Shown: positions 9,275-18,327, counted from the first letter of the stretch. The stretch is 64,000 nt of DNA from Pedobacter panaciterrae (GCF_013204795.1 NZ_JABMKW010000020.1:620001-684000), one strand, 5' to 3'. Translations and numbers: made by a program. Notes: a model not told the origin generated them from the sequence alone.

Positions 9275-10425
9275 TAAATAGCAGATGCACCGTTACCAAT
9301 TTCACTAATATAAATTGCAGCAGGGTATCCAACGCGATCTACATAATAGTCTGTAAGCTGTTTGGCAAAATCTTCTTCCTGTCCTTTTTTAAGCAAGGCA
9401 ATAGCGCATCCCCCAAAACCTGCACCTGTCATACGGGCACCAATAACGTGCTCATAATCAGAGCAGAAATCTACTACAGTATCAAGCTCCACTCCAGTTA
9501 CTTCATACAGATCTTTTAATGATTGATGAGAAGCATACATCAAACGTCCAAACTCCACTAAGTTACCTTCATTCAATGCTTTAGCTGCTAAATTAACCCT
9601 ATCATTTTCTTTAATAACATGAGTCGCTCTCTTCAAAACAGTTTCGTCAGTAATTAGATGACTATGTAAAGCGAATTTTTCCGCTGTTAGTTCACATAAA
9701 TTATTAAGCTTAATTTCTTGATTTAATTGAGCTAATGCTGTCTGGCATTCAGATACTCTTTCGTTATATTTAGACTCAGCCAGCTTACGAGGTTTGTTTG
9801 TATTGATGATAGCAAGTGAATAATCTCCAAGATTACAATCTACTATCTTATATTTCAAGGTATCGCAGTTTAATACTATGGCTTTATCAGTTTCACCAAA
9901 GGCAACGGCAAATTGATCCATAATACCACAGTTCACACCTATAAATTCATTCTCAACTTTCTGAGCTAATAAGGGTAGTTCAATCTTCTCATAACCTAAC
10001 TTAAAATAGTCATTTAAAGCATAAGCCATTACTACTTCAATAGAAGCGGAAGAAGATAGACCTGAACCAATTGGAATATTACCAAAAAACAATAGATCCA
10101 AGCCTGTCGGAATTTTATGTTTCTTTGAAATTTCATTAAAAACACCCAGGGGATAGTTGAACCACTCAGAACCAGTTTTAGTATAAGATGGTTTCAGTTC
10201 AATTTGTGCAGTTTCCTCAAAATTTAAGCTTTTAAATCTGATTACGTTGTCGTTGTTTGGAGCAATAATTAACCAGGTTCCTAACGTAACTGCACAAGGC
10301 ATTACCAAGCCTCCATTGTAATCTATATGTTCGCCAATTAAGTTTACGCGACCTGGAGTAAAATAATGTGCTGTTGGTTGTTGTTCATACTTTTCAAAGA
10401 ATTTATTGGTTAATTCCGCTTTCAT
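9274..10425 (-). CDS. galK: Galactokinase
   Basis: 383 aa GHMP kinase that phosphorylates galactose at C1 in the Leloir pathway. The galactokinase signature GRVNLIGEHIDYNGG is at residues 25-39, the ATP-binding PIGSGLSSSASIE motif lies near residue 120 and the C-terminal GHMP motif is GARMTGAGFGGCAIA. galM, the next Leloir enzyme, is divergent and 154 nt away. galT is not present in this window. It overlaps trmH by one base. Confidence 0.96.
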   Translation of the reverse strand: MKAELTNKFFEKYEQQPTAHYFTPGRVNLIGEHIDYNGGLVMPCAVTLGTWLIIAPNNDNVIRFKSLNFEETAQIELKPSYTKTGSEWFNYPLGVFNEISKKHKIPTGLDLLFFGNIPIGSGLSSSASIEVVMAYALNDYFKLGYEKIELPLLAQKVENEFIGVNCGIMDQFAVAFGETDKAIVLNCDTLKYKIVDCNLGDYSLAIINTNKPRKLAESKYNERVSECQTALAQLNQEIKLNNLCELTAEKFALHSHLITDETVLKRATHVIKENDRVNLAAKALNEGNLVEFGRLMYASHQSLKDLYEVTGVELDTVVDFCSDYEHVIGARMTGAGFGGCAIALLKKGQEEDFAKQLTDYYVDRVGYPAAIYISEIGNGASAI

Positions 10426-10495
10426 TGTAATATTTTAAATTAATGTTTTAGTTTTAATAAAGTATTTATAGTATTGTTTGACAAACGAGTGGATC

Positions 10496-10503
10496 CAAAA
10501 ATA
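10496..10503 (-). promoter_or_regulatory. Candidate -7 box for galK
   Basis: On the minus strand TATTTTTG, an exact TAnnTTTG match about 70 nt before the galK ATG. No TTTG is found at the right distance, so confidence is low. Confidence 0.35.
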
Positions 10504-10554
10504 CCTGGCCCTAAATATACAACTATGAACCGAATCGAGTAAGTTCAATTCAAC

Positions 10555-10570
10555 ATAAAATGCATTTTAT
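10555..10570. promoter_or_regulatory. 16-bp perfect palindrome immediately upstream of galM
   Basis: ATAAAATGCATTTTAT ends 9 nt before the galM ATG. Perfect symmetry at this position suggests an operator or a ribosome-accessibility element. Its function is inferred. Confidence 0.45.
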
Positions 10571-10579
10571 TATATATAA

Positions 10580-11617
10580 ATGAAGACTAAACTAGTAAAG
10601 ACAGGTAAAATTATAGATGGCAAAGAAGTACTTGGTGTAGAATTAACAAATACTAAGGGAACATATGTCAAAATATACAATTATGGGGCTATAATAAGTA
10701 AATTTATAGTAACCAATAAAAATGGAGAAAAGCAGGATATCGTATTGGGATTTGATGATTTTGATCAATACTTAAGCGAAGAATATTTAGCAAATTATCC
10801 CTATTTAGGTGCTGTTATTGGCAGATATGCCAATCGAATTAAAAATGGCAGATTTACTATTGATGGAGAGGTTTATCAGCTATCTCAAGCAAAAGGAGGA
10901 GACTGCCTGCATGGTGGCGATACGGGTTATGACAAGAGGGTATGGGAGGTCTTGTCTACCATTGACCCAAGCGTAACACTTCAATACACAAGTCCGGATG
11001 GCGAAGAGAACTTCCCAGGAAACCTTACCATTCAGTTAACTTTTAAATTAACTGATGAGGACGAGCTGATTCTTGATTTTAAAGCAACAACAGACAAAGC
11101 AACAGCTATTAACTTAACCCATCATGGTTATTTTAATCTTTCCCCAACTGGTGGTTCAGTAGGGAAACATCACCACAGAATGCCTGCAAGCAACTATCTT
11201 GAACAAGACGACAACTATGTAGTAACAGGAAAACTTATTCCTGTAGAAGGTACTCATCATGATTTTTTGGGTGGTAAGGAATTTGACGCAGACTGGGATC
11301 CTGCCGAAGGATACGATCAAACCTACGTACTCGATAAAGAATATGGTGAGCTCACATTAGCTTCTGAAACAACTGAACAAACCGGAGGCTTAAAACTATC
11401 TGTTTATACTACTGAACCAATTGCCCATTTATATACAGCTAAATACCTTAATGTGAAGCACGGCAAAGAAGGAAGAAATTACGAACCTTTTGGAGGATTT
11501 TGTGTAGAAACGCAACATCATCCAAATGCGATTAATATTCCTGCATTTCCAAGCACTGTATTGAGGCCTGGTGAAACATACACTCAAACCACTATTTACA
11601 AGGTAGAGCACAGCTAA
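10580..11617 (+). CDS. galM: Aldose 1-epimerase (mutarotase)
   Basis: 345 aa, the usual size. It interconverts alpha- and beta-anomers of galactose and glucose and so supplies the anomer used by GalK. Recognisable family blocks are YGAIISKF, IGRYANRI, the first catalytic His region LTHHGYFNL, DQTYVL, and the catalytic-Glu region GFCVETQHHPNAIN near the C-terminus. No signal peptide, so cytoplasmic. It is divergent from galK and ends just before a bidirectional terminator. Confidence 0.95.
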   Translation: MKTKLVKTGKIIDGKEVLGVELTNTKGTYVKIYNYGAIISKFIVTNKNGEKQDIVLGFDDFDQYLSEEYLANYPYLGAVIGRYANRIKNGRFTIDGEVYQLSQAKGGDCLHGGDTGYDKRVWEVLSTIDPSVTLQYTSPDGEENFPGNLTIQLTFKLTDEDELILDFKATTDKATAINLTHHGYFNLSPTGGSVGKHHHRMPASNYLEQDDNYVVTGKLIPVEGTHHDFLGGKEFDADWDPAEGYDQTYVLDKEYGELTLASETTEQTGGLKLSVYTTEPIAHLYTAKYLNVKHGKEGRNYEPFGGFCVETQHHPNAINIPAFPSTVLRPGETYTQTTIYKVEHS

Positions 11618-11637
11618 GGAATTGCCTAAGAAAATAT

Positions 11638-11676
11638 AAAGGGTAATGAAATATCTTCAATACCCTTTTATTTTTT
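11638..11676. terminator. Terminator between galM and the 57-aa gene
   Basis: AAAGGGTA, 15-nt loop, TACCCTTT, then TTATTTTTT. The hairpin serves galM on the plus strand. The stop codon of the small minus-strand gene overlaps its right arm. Confidence 0.75.
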
Positions 11677-11841
11677 AGCGATTATATATTGCTTTTTTTC
11701 ACATGAAGTGCACTTATACCTTTTAAGTGGTACCCAAAACAGTATTGTTTTTACGATTTGTTGTCGTGGAATTCGATAATCTAGTGGTTTGGCGCATCTA
11801 CGGCAATGATATTTTTCAATTCCAGCTGAACTTTGTTCCAT
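11668..11841 (-). CDS. Small two-CxxC zinc-ribbon-like protein
   Basis: A 57-codon frame on the minus strand, too short for most gene callers. It begins MEQSSAGIEKYHCRRCAKP and ends EKKQYIIAKK. Two Cys pairs (C13/C16 in HCRRC and C44/C47 in KCTSC) are spaced 27 residues apart, the layout of a zinc ribbon or rubredoxin-like knuckle. It is highly basic between the pairs. Coding is supported by the paired CxxC motifs, an ATG start and a stop placed exactly at a terminator. The function is unknown; nucleic-acid binding is plausible but unproven. Confidence 0.7.
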   Translation of the reverse strand: MEQSSAGIEKYHCRRCAKPLDYRIPRQQIVKTILFWVPLKRYKCTSCEKKQYIIAKK

Positions 11842-11944
11842 TATTAATTTAATTTAACATTCATTTGGAGCGTGCTTTTAAGATTCCTTATACACTATAA
11901 ATTTATGGAATATTTTTCCAGGTTATATTAAGCAACTAAGATTC

Positions 11945-12883
11945 TTAGGTTAATTTATCTATAAACATCCAAATGATGCGCAAACTCGATATAATTACTA
12001 TAATACCAACTCCTATAAACATCTTTTTAATAGGAAGTTTACCTACTAAACGAGCAGCTAATGGGGCAGCTATTATTCCACCAACAATTAATCCAAGTAT
12101 AGATTGCCAATGACTAACGCCAAGAATAAAGAAGAATGTAACTGCACTTGCCATGGTTACAAAAAACTCGGTTAAACTAACAGAGCCGATTACATATTTA
12201 GGTGTACGGCCTTTAGAAATTAGGGTAGAGGTAACTAATGGTCCCCAGCCACCGCCACCGAACGAATCTAAGAAACCTCCGGCTCCAGCCAGCCAGCCTG
12301 CACGTTTTACCTTTTGAGGCTTCTGTTTTTCTTTAAATGCATTAGTTAATATCCTGATCCCAAGTAATAATGTATATATAGAAATTACCGGCCTTATCCA
12401 TACCGAAAAGGCATCTCCGGCATATCCTAGTAATAATGCACCTGCAATTGCGCCCAGCACACCTGGAATTAACAGGGTTTTAAAAAGTTTTTTATTTACG
12501 TTACCAAAACGATAATGACTAAAACCAGATGCTCCACTAGAAAACATTTCGGCAGTATGAATACTCCCAGAAATAACTGCCGGATTTAAGCCACCAGACA
12601 ACAGCAGGGTAGTAGAAATTACGCCATAGCCCATTCCCAAAGCACCATCAACCATTTGCGCCATAAAACCGACAACAAGCATCCATAAAAACTTATCGTC
12701 TAGCTGTGCGTATAGTTCTTCGCCAAATGCCAAGGCATCCTGATAAGTAACATTATTATAAATGGCAATGCCGATAAACAAGGCTGCCAGTATAAATAGA
12801 CATATATAAGCTATCCGTTTCCACTTCTTTTCTTGTAATTTATTGCTTACGGCAATTCTAATCTGGTTTTCGCGTATGCTCAT
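11945..12883 (-). CDS. TSUP-family (TauE/SafE) membrane permease
   Basis: 312 aa. An N-terminal basic stretch is followed by one extra membrane segment (IAYICLFILAALFIGIAIY), then the TSUP domain with the first signature AQMVDGALGMGYG and its repeat GGFLDSFGGGGWGPLVT. About eight further hydrophobic segments follow. Family members export sulfite, sulfonates or related anions. The true substrate is not evident and no sulfur genes are nearby. Confidence 0.87.
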   Translation of the reverse strand: MSIRENQIRIAVSNKLQEKKWKRIAYICLFILAALFIGIAIYNNVTYQDALAFGEELYAQLDDKFLWMLVVGFMAQMVDGALGMGYGVISTTLLLSGGLNPAVISGSIHTAEMFSSGASGFSHYRFGNVNKKLFKTLLIPGVLGAIAGALLLGYAGDAFSVWIRPVISIYTLLLGIRILTNAFKEKQKPQKVKRAGWLAGAGGFLDSFGGGGWGPLVTSTLISKGRTPKYVIGSVSLTEFFVTMASAVTFFFILGVSHWQSILGLIVGGIIAAPLAARLVGKLPIKKMFIGVGIIVIISSLRIIWMFIDKLT

Positions 12884-12967
12884 TATTGTCTGCTCATATT
12901 AAATCTATCGAATTAGTCGACAATATTAACGCAACTTAATGAATAAACAAAATTTTTATTTTTTTAT

Positions 12968-14335
12968 TTACGCAGATACCCTAGCGAGCAAAATTCTGGT
13001 CTTATTTTGAAACCTGATAAACAATAGGATGGAGGCTGTGAGCAATCCGAACGTTAACCCGTACCAAATACCATTAACACCCATGTTGAGCTTTATACCA
13101 AGGAAGTAACCCAACGGAATACCAATTACCCAGTAAGCAATAAAGGTAATGATGGTTGGAACATTCACATCTCCAATACCTCTTAAAACCCCTAAACCTA
13201 CTACCTGGGTACCATCAAATAATTGAAAAAATCCTGCAATAATAAGTAACTGAGCGACAATACTGATTACGGCGTTATCTTCTGTATAAAGAAAGGGCAG
13301 TAGGTTATTTGCCAGTACAAAAAACAATGCGGTAACAGTCATAAACAAAAGTATTACGTGGTAACTTGCAATGGCTGATTGCCTAAGGTCTTTAAAATTG
13401 CTTTTCCCAAAGTTATTGCCTGTTTTAATAGTAGCTGCAGAGGCAATTCCACTCGCCATCATATAGGTAATAGAGGCAAGGTTTATAGCTACCTGATGGG
13501 CAGCTTGTTCTACAGCCCCTATGGTTCCGATTAGTATAGCTGCTCCGCTAAAAGCACTAATTTCAAAGGAATACTGCAGTGCAACCGGCGCACCAATTTT
13601 AACAATTTTAAATGCTCTTACCTTATCAAAAAAGGTGGCCTTAAATTGCTTAATATAAACCTTAAAAACAGCTGACCGTAAAACATATATAGTCATTACA
13701 ATAGCCATAACCGTACGATCTATCAAAGTACTTAGGCCTACACCTTTTACGCCCATAGGAGCTATGCCAAACATCCCCTTAACAAAAATGACTCCCAAAA
13801 TAATATTAATCACGTTACCCCAGATAGACACGAACATTGCTTGTTTTGTAAAGCCCAATCCTTCGGCAAACTGTTTGAAAGTTTGAAATATCATTAACGG
13901 GATAATAGAGAAACCAAGCAAACCCAGATACGGTTTTGCATAAGCAACAACTTCGGGCGACTGCCCGATATGATCTATTACCATCAAAGTCCCTAAATGA
14001 ACAAAGGCATATAGCAATAAAGAGATAGAGAAATTTATAATTAAGCTATTAGAAAGCAGCTTACCACATTCATCGTAATTTTTACGGCCATTCTCTTGAG
14101 CTATCAGAGGTGTTAATCCATAAGCTATCCCCATACCTAAAACCAGGATCAGCATAAACAGACTATTCACTAATGATACAGCAGCAAGCTGAATTGTACC
14201 AGCAAAATGACCAACGATAACACTGTCTGCCAGGTGTGCAAGGGTATGGCCCAGCTGAGAAACAACAATAGGCATTGCCAATCGTAAATTATCAGAATAA
14301 TAAGGTTTGTACTTAGTGTATAAGGTATTCAACAT
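12968..14335 (-). CDS. MATE-family multidrug/Na+ (H+) antiporter
   Basis: 455 aa with twelve hydrophobic segments in two repeats. MATE features are the early AMPIVVSQLGHTLAHLADS, the second-half equivalent GAPVALQYSFEISAF, and QVVGLGVLRGIGD. It likely exports cationic drugs or metabolites across the inner membrane using an ion gradient. A box one base from consensus (GACTTTTG) ends five bases before the ATG. No regulator is adjacent apart from the AlbA_2 gene upstream on the same strand. Confidence 0.9.
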   Translation of the reverse strand: MLNTLYTKYKPYYSDNLRLAMPIVVSQLGHTLAHLADSVIVGHFAGTIQLAAVSLVNSLFMLILVLGMGIAYGLTPLIAQENGRKNYDECGKLLSNSLIINFSISLLLYAFVHLGTLMVIDHIGQSPEVVAYAKPYLGLLGFSIIPLMIFQTFKQFAEGLGFTKQAMFVSIWGNVINIILGVIFVKGMFGIAPMGVKGVGLSTLIDRTVMAIVMTIYVLRSAVFKVYIKQFKATFFDKVRAFKIVKIGAPVALQYSFEISAFSGAAILIGTIGAVEQAAHQVAINLASITYMMASGIASAATIKTGNNFGKSNFKDLRQSAIASYHVILLFMTVTALFFVLANNLLPFLYTEDNAVISIVAQLLIIAGFFQLFDGTQVVGLGVLRGIGDVNVPTIITFIAYWVIGIPLGYFLGIKLNMGVNGIWYGLTFGLLTASILLFIRFQNKTRILLARVSA

Positions 14336-14386
14336 TTTAGCAAAAGTCGGTTATTTTGTTGTGATTTATGAAAACATAGCCACCTT

Positions 14387-15010
14387 TTATACAGTAGTAA
14401 AGAATTCTTCCTTATCTGACGTGTGAGGTTTTATAACGCCACTTAGAATTAAGCTTACCAATATCTTTTGAGCTTGCCGATAGGAGCTGCGTGTAAGCTT
14501 ACTAAACTGCTTAAGCGTTATCCTCCCTTCAAGATTAAGGTGCTCAAATAATTTCTTTTCCTGCTCTGTATAAGTAATCAACTGGCCGTTGACTTTACTA
14601 CTTTTTTTAATCACATCAACGATGATCTTGCTGGCCAAAATGCTTTTATCATTTACCCGATAATAAACCCACCATTTTTTATTTTCATCAAGCGCATAAT
14701 GAGGTTTAGTATCACTTTCGGCAATTTTCACAACCAATACTAATTTGTCATCAATATATATTTCCTCAAATTCAGGTTCTATTGCAGGTTTACAGAACTG
14801 ATGGGCAGACTTGGTGATCATATAGCGCTCTTCATCTTCAGATTTTACGCCTTTAATACTACCATCATCAGCTACACCAATAAGCAATTGGCCTCCTTTA
14901 TTATTAGCAAATGCAACCAGACTCTTAGCAATCTTTTCGTTGTTTGTAATCGTCTTTTTGAAATCCAGTGTAGTTCCTTCGCCCTGCAAAATTAGTTTCC
15001 TGATATTCAT
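14387..15010 (-). CDS. AlbA_2 (Schlafen-type) domain protein with C-terminal winged helix
   Basis: 207 aa. The N-terminal 120 residues match the AlbA_2/Schlafen-AAA DNA-binding domain: EGTTLDFKKTI, then SLVAFANNKGGQLLIGVADDG, then WWVYYRVNDKS. The last 65 residues (EQEKKLFEHLNLEGRITLKQFSKLTRS and onward) look like a winged helix. Such proteins are usually annotated as putative transcriptional regulators or ATP-binding proteins. It lies 51 nt before the MATE gene and could regulate or be cotranscribed with it, which is inference. Confidence 0.78.
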   Translation of the reverse strand: MNIRKLILQGEGTTLDFKKTITNNEKIAKSLVAFANNKGGQLLIGVADDGSIKGVKSEDEERYMITKSAHQFCKPAIEPEFEEIYIDDKLVLVVKIAESDTKPHYALDENKKWWVYYRVNDKSILASKIIVDVIKKSSKVNGQLITYTEQEKKLFEHLNLEGRITLKQFSKLTRSSYRQAQKILVSLILSGVIKPHTSDKEEFFTTV

Positions 15011-15038
15011 TTGTATATTTTCTTAAGCGAATGGTAAT

Positions 15039-15524
15039 TTAATAAGCTATTCTTGGCTGTTCGCCCTGATGAAGGTTCCTAACGTAAACTTCGTTTAATA
15101 CTGTGGCGCATATTTCACCTTCAGCATTGGTTATTTCCATTGGATAGGCTTTTATAAATTTCCCAGAAGTGTTTAAAGTCTCAATAGCCTCATTCAACAT
15201 ATCATCTGTAACTTTTATCGTAAAGTATAAATTGCCCCGACCAGGTTTTAAATACTGTATTGAAGCACTTTTCAACCAAACCCTTACCTTAAATCCTTCT
15301 CTTTGGAGCAGCTGATCAAACAGCAATGCATAAAATGGATCAGTTGCAGCATATATAGTACCTCCAAATATAGAGCCGTTATAATTCTTATTAAAAATGC
15401 TCTTGTTAATTTTTACATCAACTCCTCTAAATCCTTTATGAAATCTTTTAACCCATATGCGTTGGAACAGCATAGGAGGGTACAAGCACAATCCCCATTT
15501 AAGGGTTTTCTCTGATACAACCAT
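15039..15524 (-). CDS. DUF4442 (hotdog-fold, thioesterase-like) protein
   Basis: 161 aa, no signal peptide. The pattern NPPMLFQ-like start (YPPMLFQRIWV), NYNGSIFGGTIYAATDP and a C-terminal EVYVRN fits DUF4442, a hotdog-fold family related to acyl-CoA thioesterases. Substrate and role are unknown. It is divergent from the 101-aa gene and 28 nt upstream of the AlbA_2 gene on the same strand. Confidence 0.75.
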   Translation of the reverse strand: MVVSEKTLKWGLCLYPPMLFQRIWVKRFHKGFRGVDVKINKSIFNKNYNGSIFGGTIYAATDPFYALLFDQLLQREGFKVRVWLKSASIQYLKPGRGNLYFTIKVTDDMLNEAIETLNTSGKFIKAYPMEITNAEGEICATVLNEVYVRNLHQGEQPRIAY

Positions 15525-15603
15525 GATGCTTAAATATCAGAAAGTTTATTGAACTATGAAATTTTATGTGGCAGGATAAAGTAAATTTTTAGTAAATTAG
15601 AGT

Positions 15604-15909
15604 ATGTATATATACGATACCCTTACAGCAGCTGTATCTGACCTTGAGAAGCGAGGTTATGAATACGATTTTACGCTTAACTCTGACTTCCTGGAGTGTA
15701 AAGCAATTGACATGAAATTGATGCCTGAGGAGTTTGAGATTGATGAATTTTACAGGTTTGAAGGCATGAACGACCCAGACGATAGTGCCGTGATCTACGC
15801 CATATCATCTCCGGTAGGTAATTTAAAAGGGGTGTTAATTGATGCTTACGGTGCCTACGCCGAAAATGTTTCTCCTGAATTGCTCGATAAATTAAAAATG
15901 CATCAATAA
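15604..15909 (+). CDS. Conserved small acidic protein of Bacteroidota (hypothetical)
   Basis: 101 aa, acidic and cytoplasmic, with no motif that assigns activity. Homologues in Bacteroidota genomes are often named phosphoribosylpyrophosphate synthetase, but the protein is far too short for that enzyme (about 310 aa) and lacks the PRPP-binding motif, so that name should not be transferred. Composition is globular, with YRFEGMNDPDDSAVIYAISS as its most distinctive block. Confidence 0.7.
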   Translation: MYIYDTLTAAVSDLEKRGYEYDFTLNSDFLECKAIDMKLMPEEFEIDEFYRFEGMNDPDDSAVIYAISSPVGNLKGVLIDAYGAYAENVSPELLDKLKMHQ

Positions 15910-15917
15910 AAATCTGC

Positions 15918-15971
15918 TTTGTTGTTATTCTCGTTTATATGTTAAATAAAACGAAAATCTAAAACAACAAA
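15918..15971. repeat. Interrupted inverted repeat in the fasciclin-gene leader
   Basis: TTTGTTGTT pairs with AACAACAAA and, nested inside, TCGTTT pairs with AAACGA. It ends about 11 nt before the fasciclin start codon. It may be a leader hairpin or an operator. Confidence 0.4.
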
Positions 15972-15981
15972 ACTAAATTTT

Positions 15982-16575
15982 ATGAAAAAGCAATTTTTAA
16001 GTTTAAGCGCAGGGGTGGCATTACTGGCTCTTGTTTCTGCTTGTAATTCTTCTAAAACTGCCGATACAATGAACGATAGTTCAATGATGGACACGTCTGT
16101 TGTTGACACAACTATAGCTACCGAAAATGGGGTTAAAGTTGGTGGCGCCGTGATGGTTCCGTCTAAAAATATTGTAGAAAATGCTTTAGGATCAAGCGAT
16201 CATACTACATTGGTTGCAGCTGTTAAAGCAGCCGGACTGGTTGAAACGCTAAGCGGAACAGGCCCATTTACGGTGTTTGCACCTACAAACGAAGCATTTG
16301 CTAAATTGCCTGCAGGTGCGGTTGATAATTTATTGAAACCGGAAATGAAAAAAGATCTTACCAATGTACTAACTTATCATGTGGTTTCGGGTAGCTATAA
16401 ATCTTCTGATTTAAAAAATGGAATGGAGCTTACAACTGTTCAGGGTCAGAAAATCAAGCTAACTGAGAAAAACGGTGAATGGTGGGTTAACGATGCCAAA
16501 ATCACTATTCCAGATGTAATTTCCAGTAACGGTGTAACTTATGTAATAGACGGTGTTTTGATGCCAAAAAAATAA
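15982..16575 (+). CDS. Fasciclin (FAS1) domain lipoprotein
   Basis: 197 aa. A lipoprotein signal (MKKQFLSLSAGVALLALVSAC, lipidated Cys21) is followed by a disordered Asp/Ser/Thr/Met-rich linker (about residues 22-47) and one FAS1 domain. The FAS1 H1 region is GTGPFTVFAPTNEAF and the H2 region is VLTYHVVSG. FAS1 domains mediate adhesion or protein-matrix contacts outside the cell. The signal and linker resemble those of the small lipoprotein encoded 140 nt downstream. Confidence 0.9.
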   Translation: MKKQFLSLSAGVALLALVSACNSSKTADTMNDSSMMDTSVVDTTIATENGVKVGGAVMVPSKNIVENALGSSDHTTLVAAVKAAGLVETLSGTGPFTVFAPTNEAFAKLPAGAVDNLLKPEMKKDLTNVLTYHVVSGSYKSSDLKNGMELTTVQGQKIKLTEKNGEWWVNDAKITIPDVISSNGVTYVIDGVLMPKK

Positions 16576-16592
16576 ATAATTGTTAATTTTTT

Positions 16593-16628
16593 AAAGGCTT
16601 TTCTGGTAAAACAGGAAGGCCTTTTTTT
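16593..16628 (+). terminator. Terminator of the fasciclin gene
   Basis: AAAGGC...GCCTTT stem with a nested TTCTG/CAGGAA, followed by a run of T. Confidence 0.8.
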
Positions 16629-16715
16629 GTGTTTTTAACTAACCAGTTTTAAATTATTTAAAACTTTTATGGGTTGACCTTGTTGATTGTCCAGTACTTA
16701 TATAAAAATAATCCT

Positions 16716-16910
16716 ATGAAAAAGTTAATTTTAAGTCTTGCTTTTGCGGGCTCGGTTATAATAGCCACTTCAGCATGCAACTCAACGAAGAATGTATCAG
16801 GTACTTCAGATAGTACCTCAACAGACACAACAATGAAACCCGTGGATACTGCTAAAACAGTTCCGGCTGACACTACTAAATTACCTCCAGATACAACTGT
16901 AAAACCTTAG
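16716..16910 (+). CDS. Small Ser/Thr/Pro-rich lipoprotein
   Basis: 64 aa from the chosen ATG. An in-frame Met 14 codons earlier would put a hydrophilic stretch before the signal peptide. The signal ends at Cys21 (AFAGSVIIATSAC). The mature protein is almost wholly low complexity, built of repeated DTT/DTAK and PADTTKLPPDTT units with no globular domain. It is probably a surface-exposed linker-like lipoprotein. It shares signal architecture and lipid-Cys position with the fasciclin lipoprotein. Confidence 0.65.
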   Translation: MKKLILSLAFAGSVIIATSACNSTKNVSGTSDSTSTDTTMKPVDTAKTVPADTTKLPPDTTVKP

Positions 16911-16947
16911 TAATAGAAATCTTAGGTAAATAACGAGCAATAATTCA

Positions 16948-16987
16948 AACATGTATCGGGGCTAAATTCTTCGATACATGTTTTTTT
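16948..16987 (+). terminator. Terminator after the small lipoprotein gene
   Basis: AACATGTATCG, 13-nt loop, CGATACATGTT, followed by T-rich sequence. Perfect 11-bp stem. Confidence 0.85.
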
Positions 16988-17048
16988 ATCAAAATGTTTT
17001 ATCATAAATAAAATTTGTTTGTATTTTCAGCAACCAAACAAACTTTGT

Positions 17049-18272
17049 ATGATTAACAGCAAACAGAATAAAAGTGTATTTTTTTTAATCCTGGTGGCCG
17101 CCCTAGGCTATTTTGTAGACATATACGACCTTCTTTTATTCCTTATTATCAAAAACAAAAGCTTATCGTCATTAGGAGTTCCGACAGACAAAATTACCGA
17201 AACAGGCCTTTATCTGATGAACTGGCAAATGGCGGGGCTACTTATTGGAGGTATATTCTGGGGTATTCTCGGAGATAAAAAAGGAAGGTTGTCTGTACTT
17301 TTTGGCTCCATAATCATGTATTCCCTTGCTAATATTGCGAACGGATTTGCGACAAGCATTCCGGTATATGCGGCGTTAAGATTTATTGCAGGAATAGGCT
17401 TAGCAGGAGAACTCGGTGCTGGTATTACGCTTGTAAGCGAAAGCATGAGTAAGGAAAAGAGGGGATATGGAACCATGTTGGTGGCGGGAATTGGCCTTAT
17501 GGGTGCAGTAGCAGCATATATAGTTGGGGATCTTTTTGAATGGAGAACTGCATTTTTTGTGGGCGGAGGCCTGGGTATTGTGTTATTGCTTTTAAGATTT
17601 GGTGTTTTTGAATCTGGATTATTCGAAAAAATGTCTAAAAAAGAAGTTACCAAAGGAAACTTCTTCATGCTATTTTATCCCTGGAAGCGCTTCTCTAAAT
17701 ATTTAAGCTGTATCATTATCGCTGTGCCGCTATGGTTTGTAGTAGGGATTCTGGTTGGCATAGCCCCTGAATTTGGAAAAGCATTAAAGGCCGTGGATGT
17801 TCTAGACAACGGAAAGGGTGTAATGTTTACCTATATAGGAATTTCACTAGGTGATTTCTTAAGCGGTGCTTTAAGTCAGCTTTTCAAAACACGTAAAAAG
17901 ATCGTTTTTATCTTTATTACCCTAACATTTTGCACCATGCTGGTATATCTGTTAAACACAGGATGGACAGCAACTGGTTTTTATATATTGTGCGTATTTT
18001 TCGGTTTGTTCACAGGATATTGGGTTGTATTCGTAACCATTGCAGCAGAACAATTTGGAACCAACCTGCGTGCCACAGTAACTACAAGTGTTCCAAATAT
18101 GGTAAGAGGATCGCTAATCCTGGTTACGCTTTTATTTCAGTTTTTAGTGGTAAGAATGGGAATTATCAACGCAGCACTTTGTCTGGCAGTATTAACAGTA
18201 GGACTTGCATACATCGGTTTGTATAATTTGGATGAGACTTATGGTCGCGATTTGAACTTTGAAGAGGAGTAG
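17049..18272 (+). CDS. MFS permease
   Basis: 407 aa from the chosen ATG. An alternative Met 10 codons upstream is possible. Twelve hydrophobic segments are seen. The MFS loop 2-3 signature is GILGDKKGRLSVL, and RFIAGIGLAGELGAGITLV lies in segment 4. The pattern resembles metabolite:H+ symporters of the sugar-porter-like group. The substrate cannot be deduced. It stands alone between a terminator and hemF. Confidence 0.85.
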   Translation: MINSKQNKSVFFLILVAALGYFVDIYDLLLFLIIKNKSLSSLGVPTDKITETGLYLMNWQMAGLLIGGIFWGILGDKKGRLSVLFGSIIMYSLANIANGFATSIPVYAALRFIAGIGLAGELGAGITLVSESMSKEKRGYGTMLVAGIGLMGAVAAYIVGDLFEWRTAFFVGGGLGIVLLLLRFGVFESGLFEKMSKKEVTKGNFFMLFYPWKRFSKYLSCIIIAVPLWFVVGILVGIAPEFGKALKAVDVLDNGKGVMFTYIGISLGDFLSGALSQLFKTRKKIVFIFITLTFCTMLVYLLNTGWTATGFYILCVFFGLFTGYWVVFVTIAAEQFGTNLRATVTTSVPNMVRGSLILVTLLFQFLVVRMGIINAALCLAVLTVGLAYIGLYNLDETYGRDLNFEEE

Positions 18273-18327
18273 TGTCAAAAAAATGTACTATCTGAAAATT
18301 AAAGGAATGATGCCTTTTTATTAAGGT

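Noticed and set aside
15604-15909. Phosphoribosylpyrophosphate synthetase
   Set aside because: A common database name for this family, but the protein is about a third of the required length and lacks the PRPP-binding motif.
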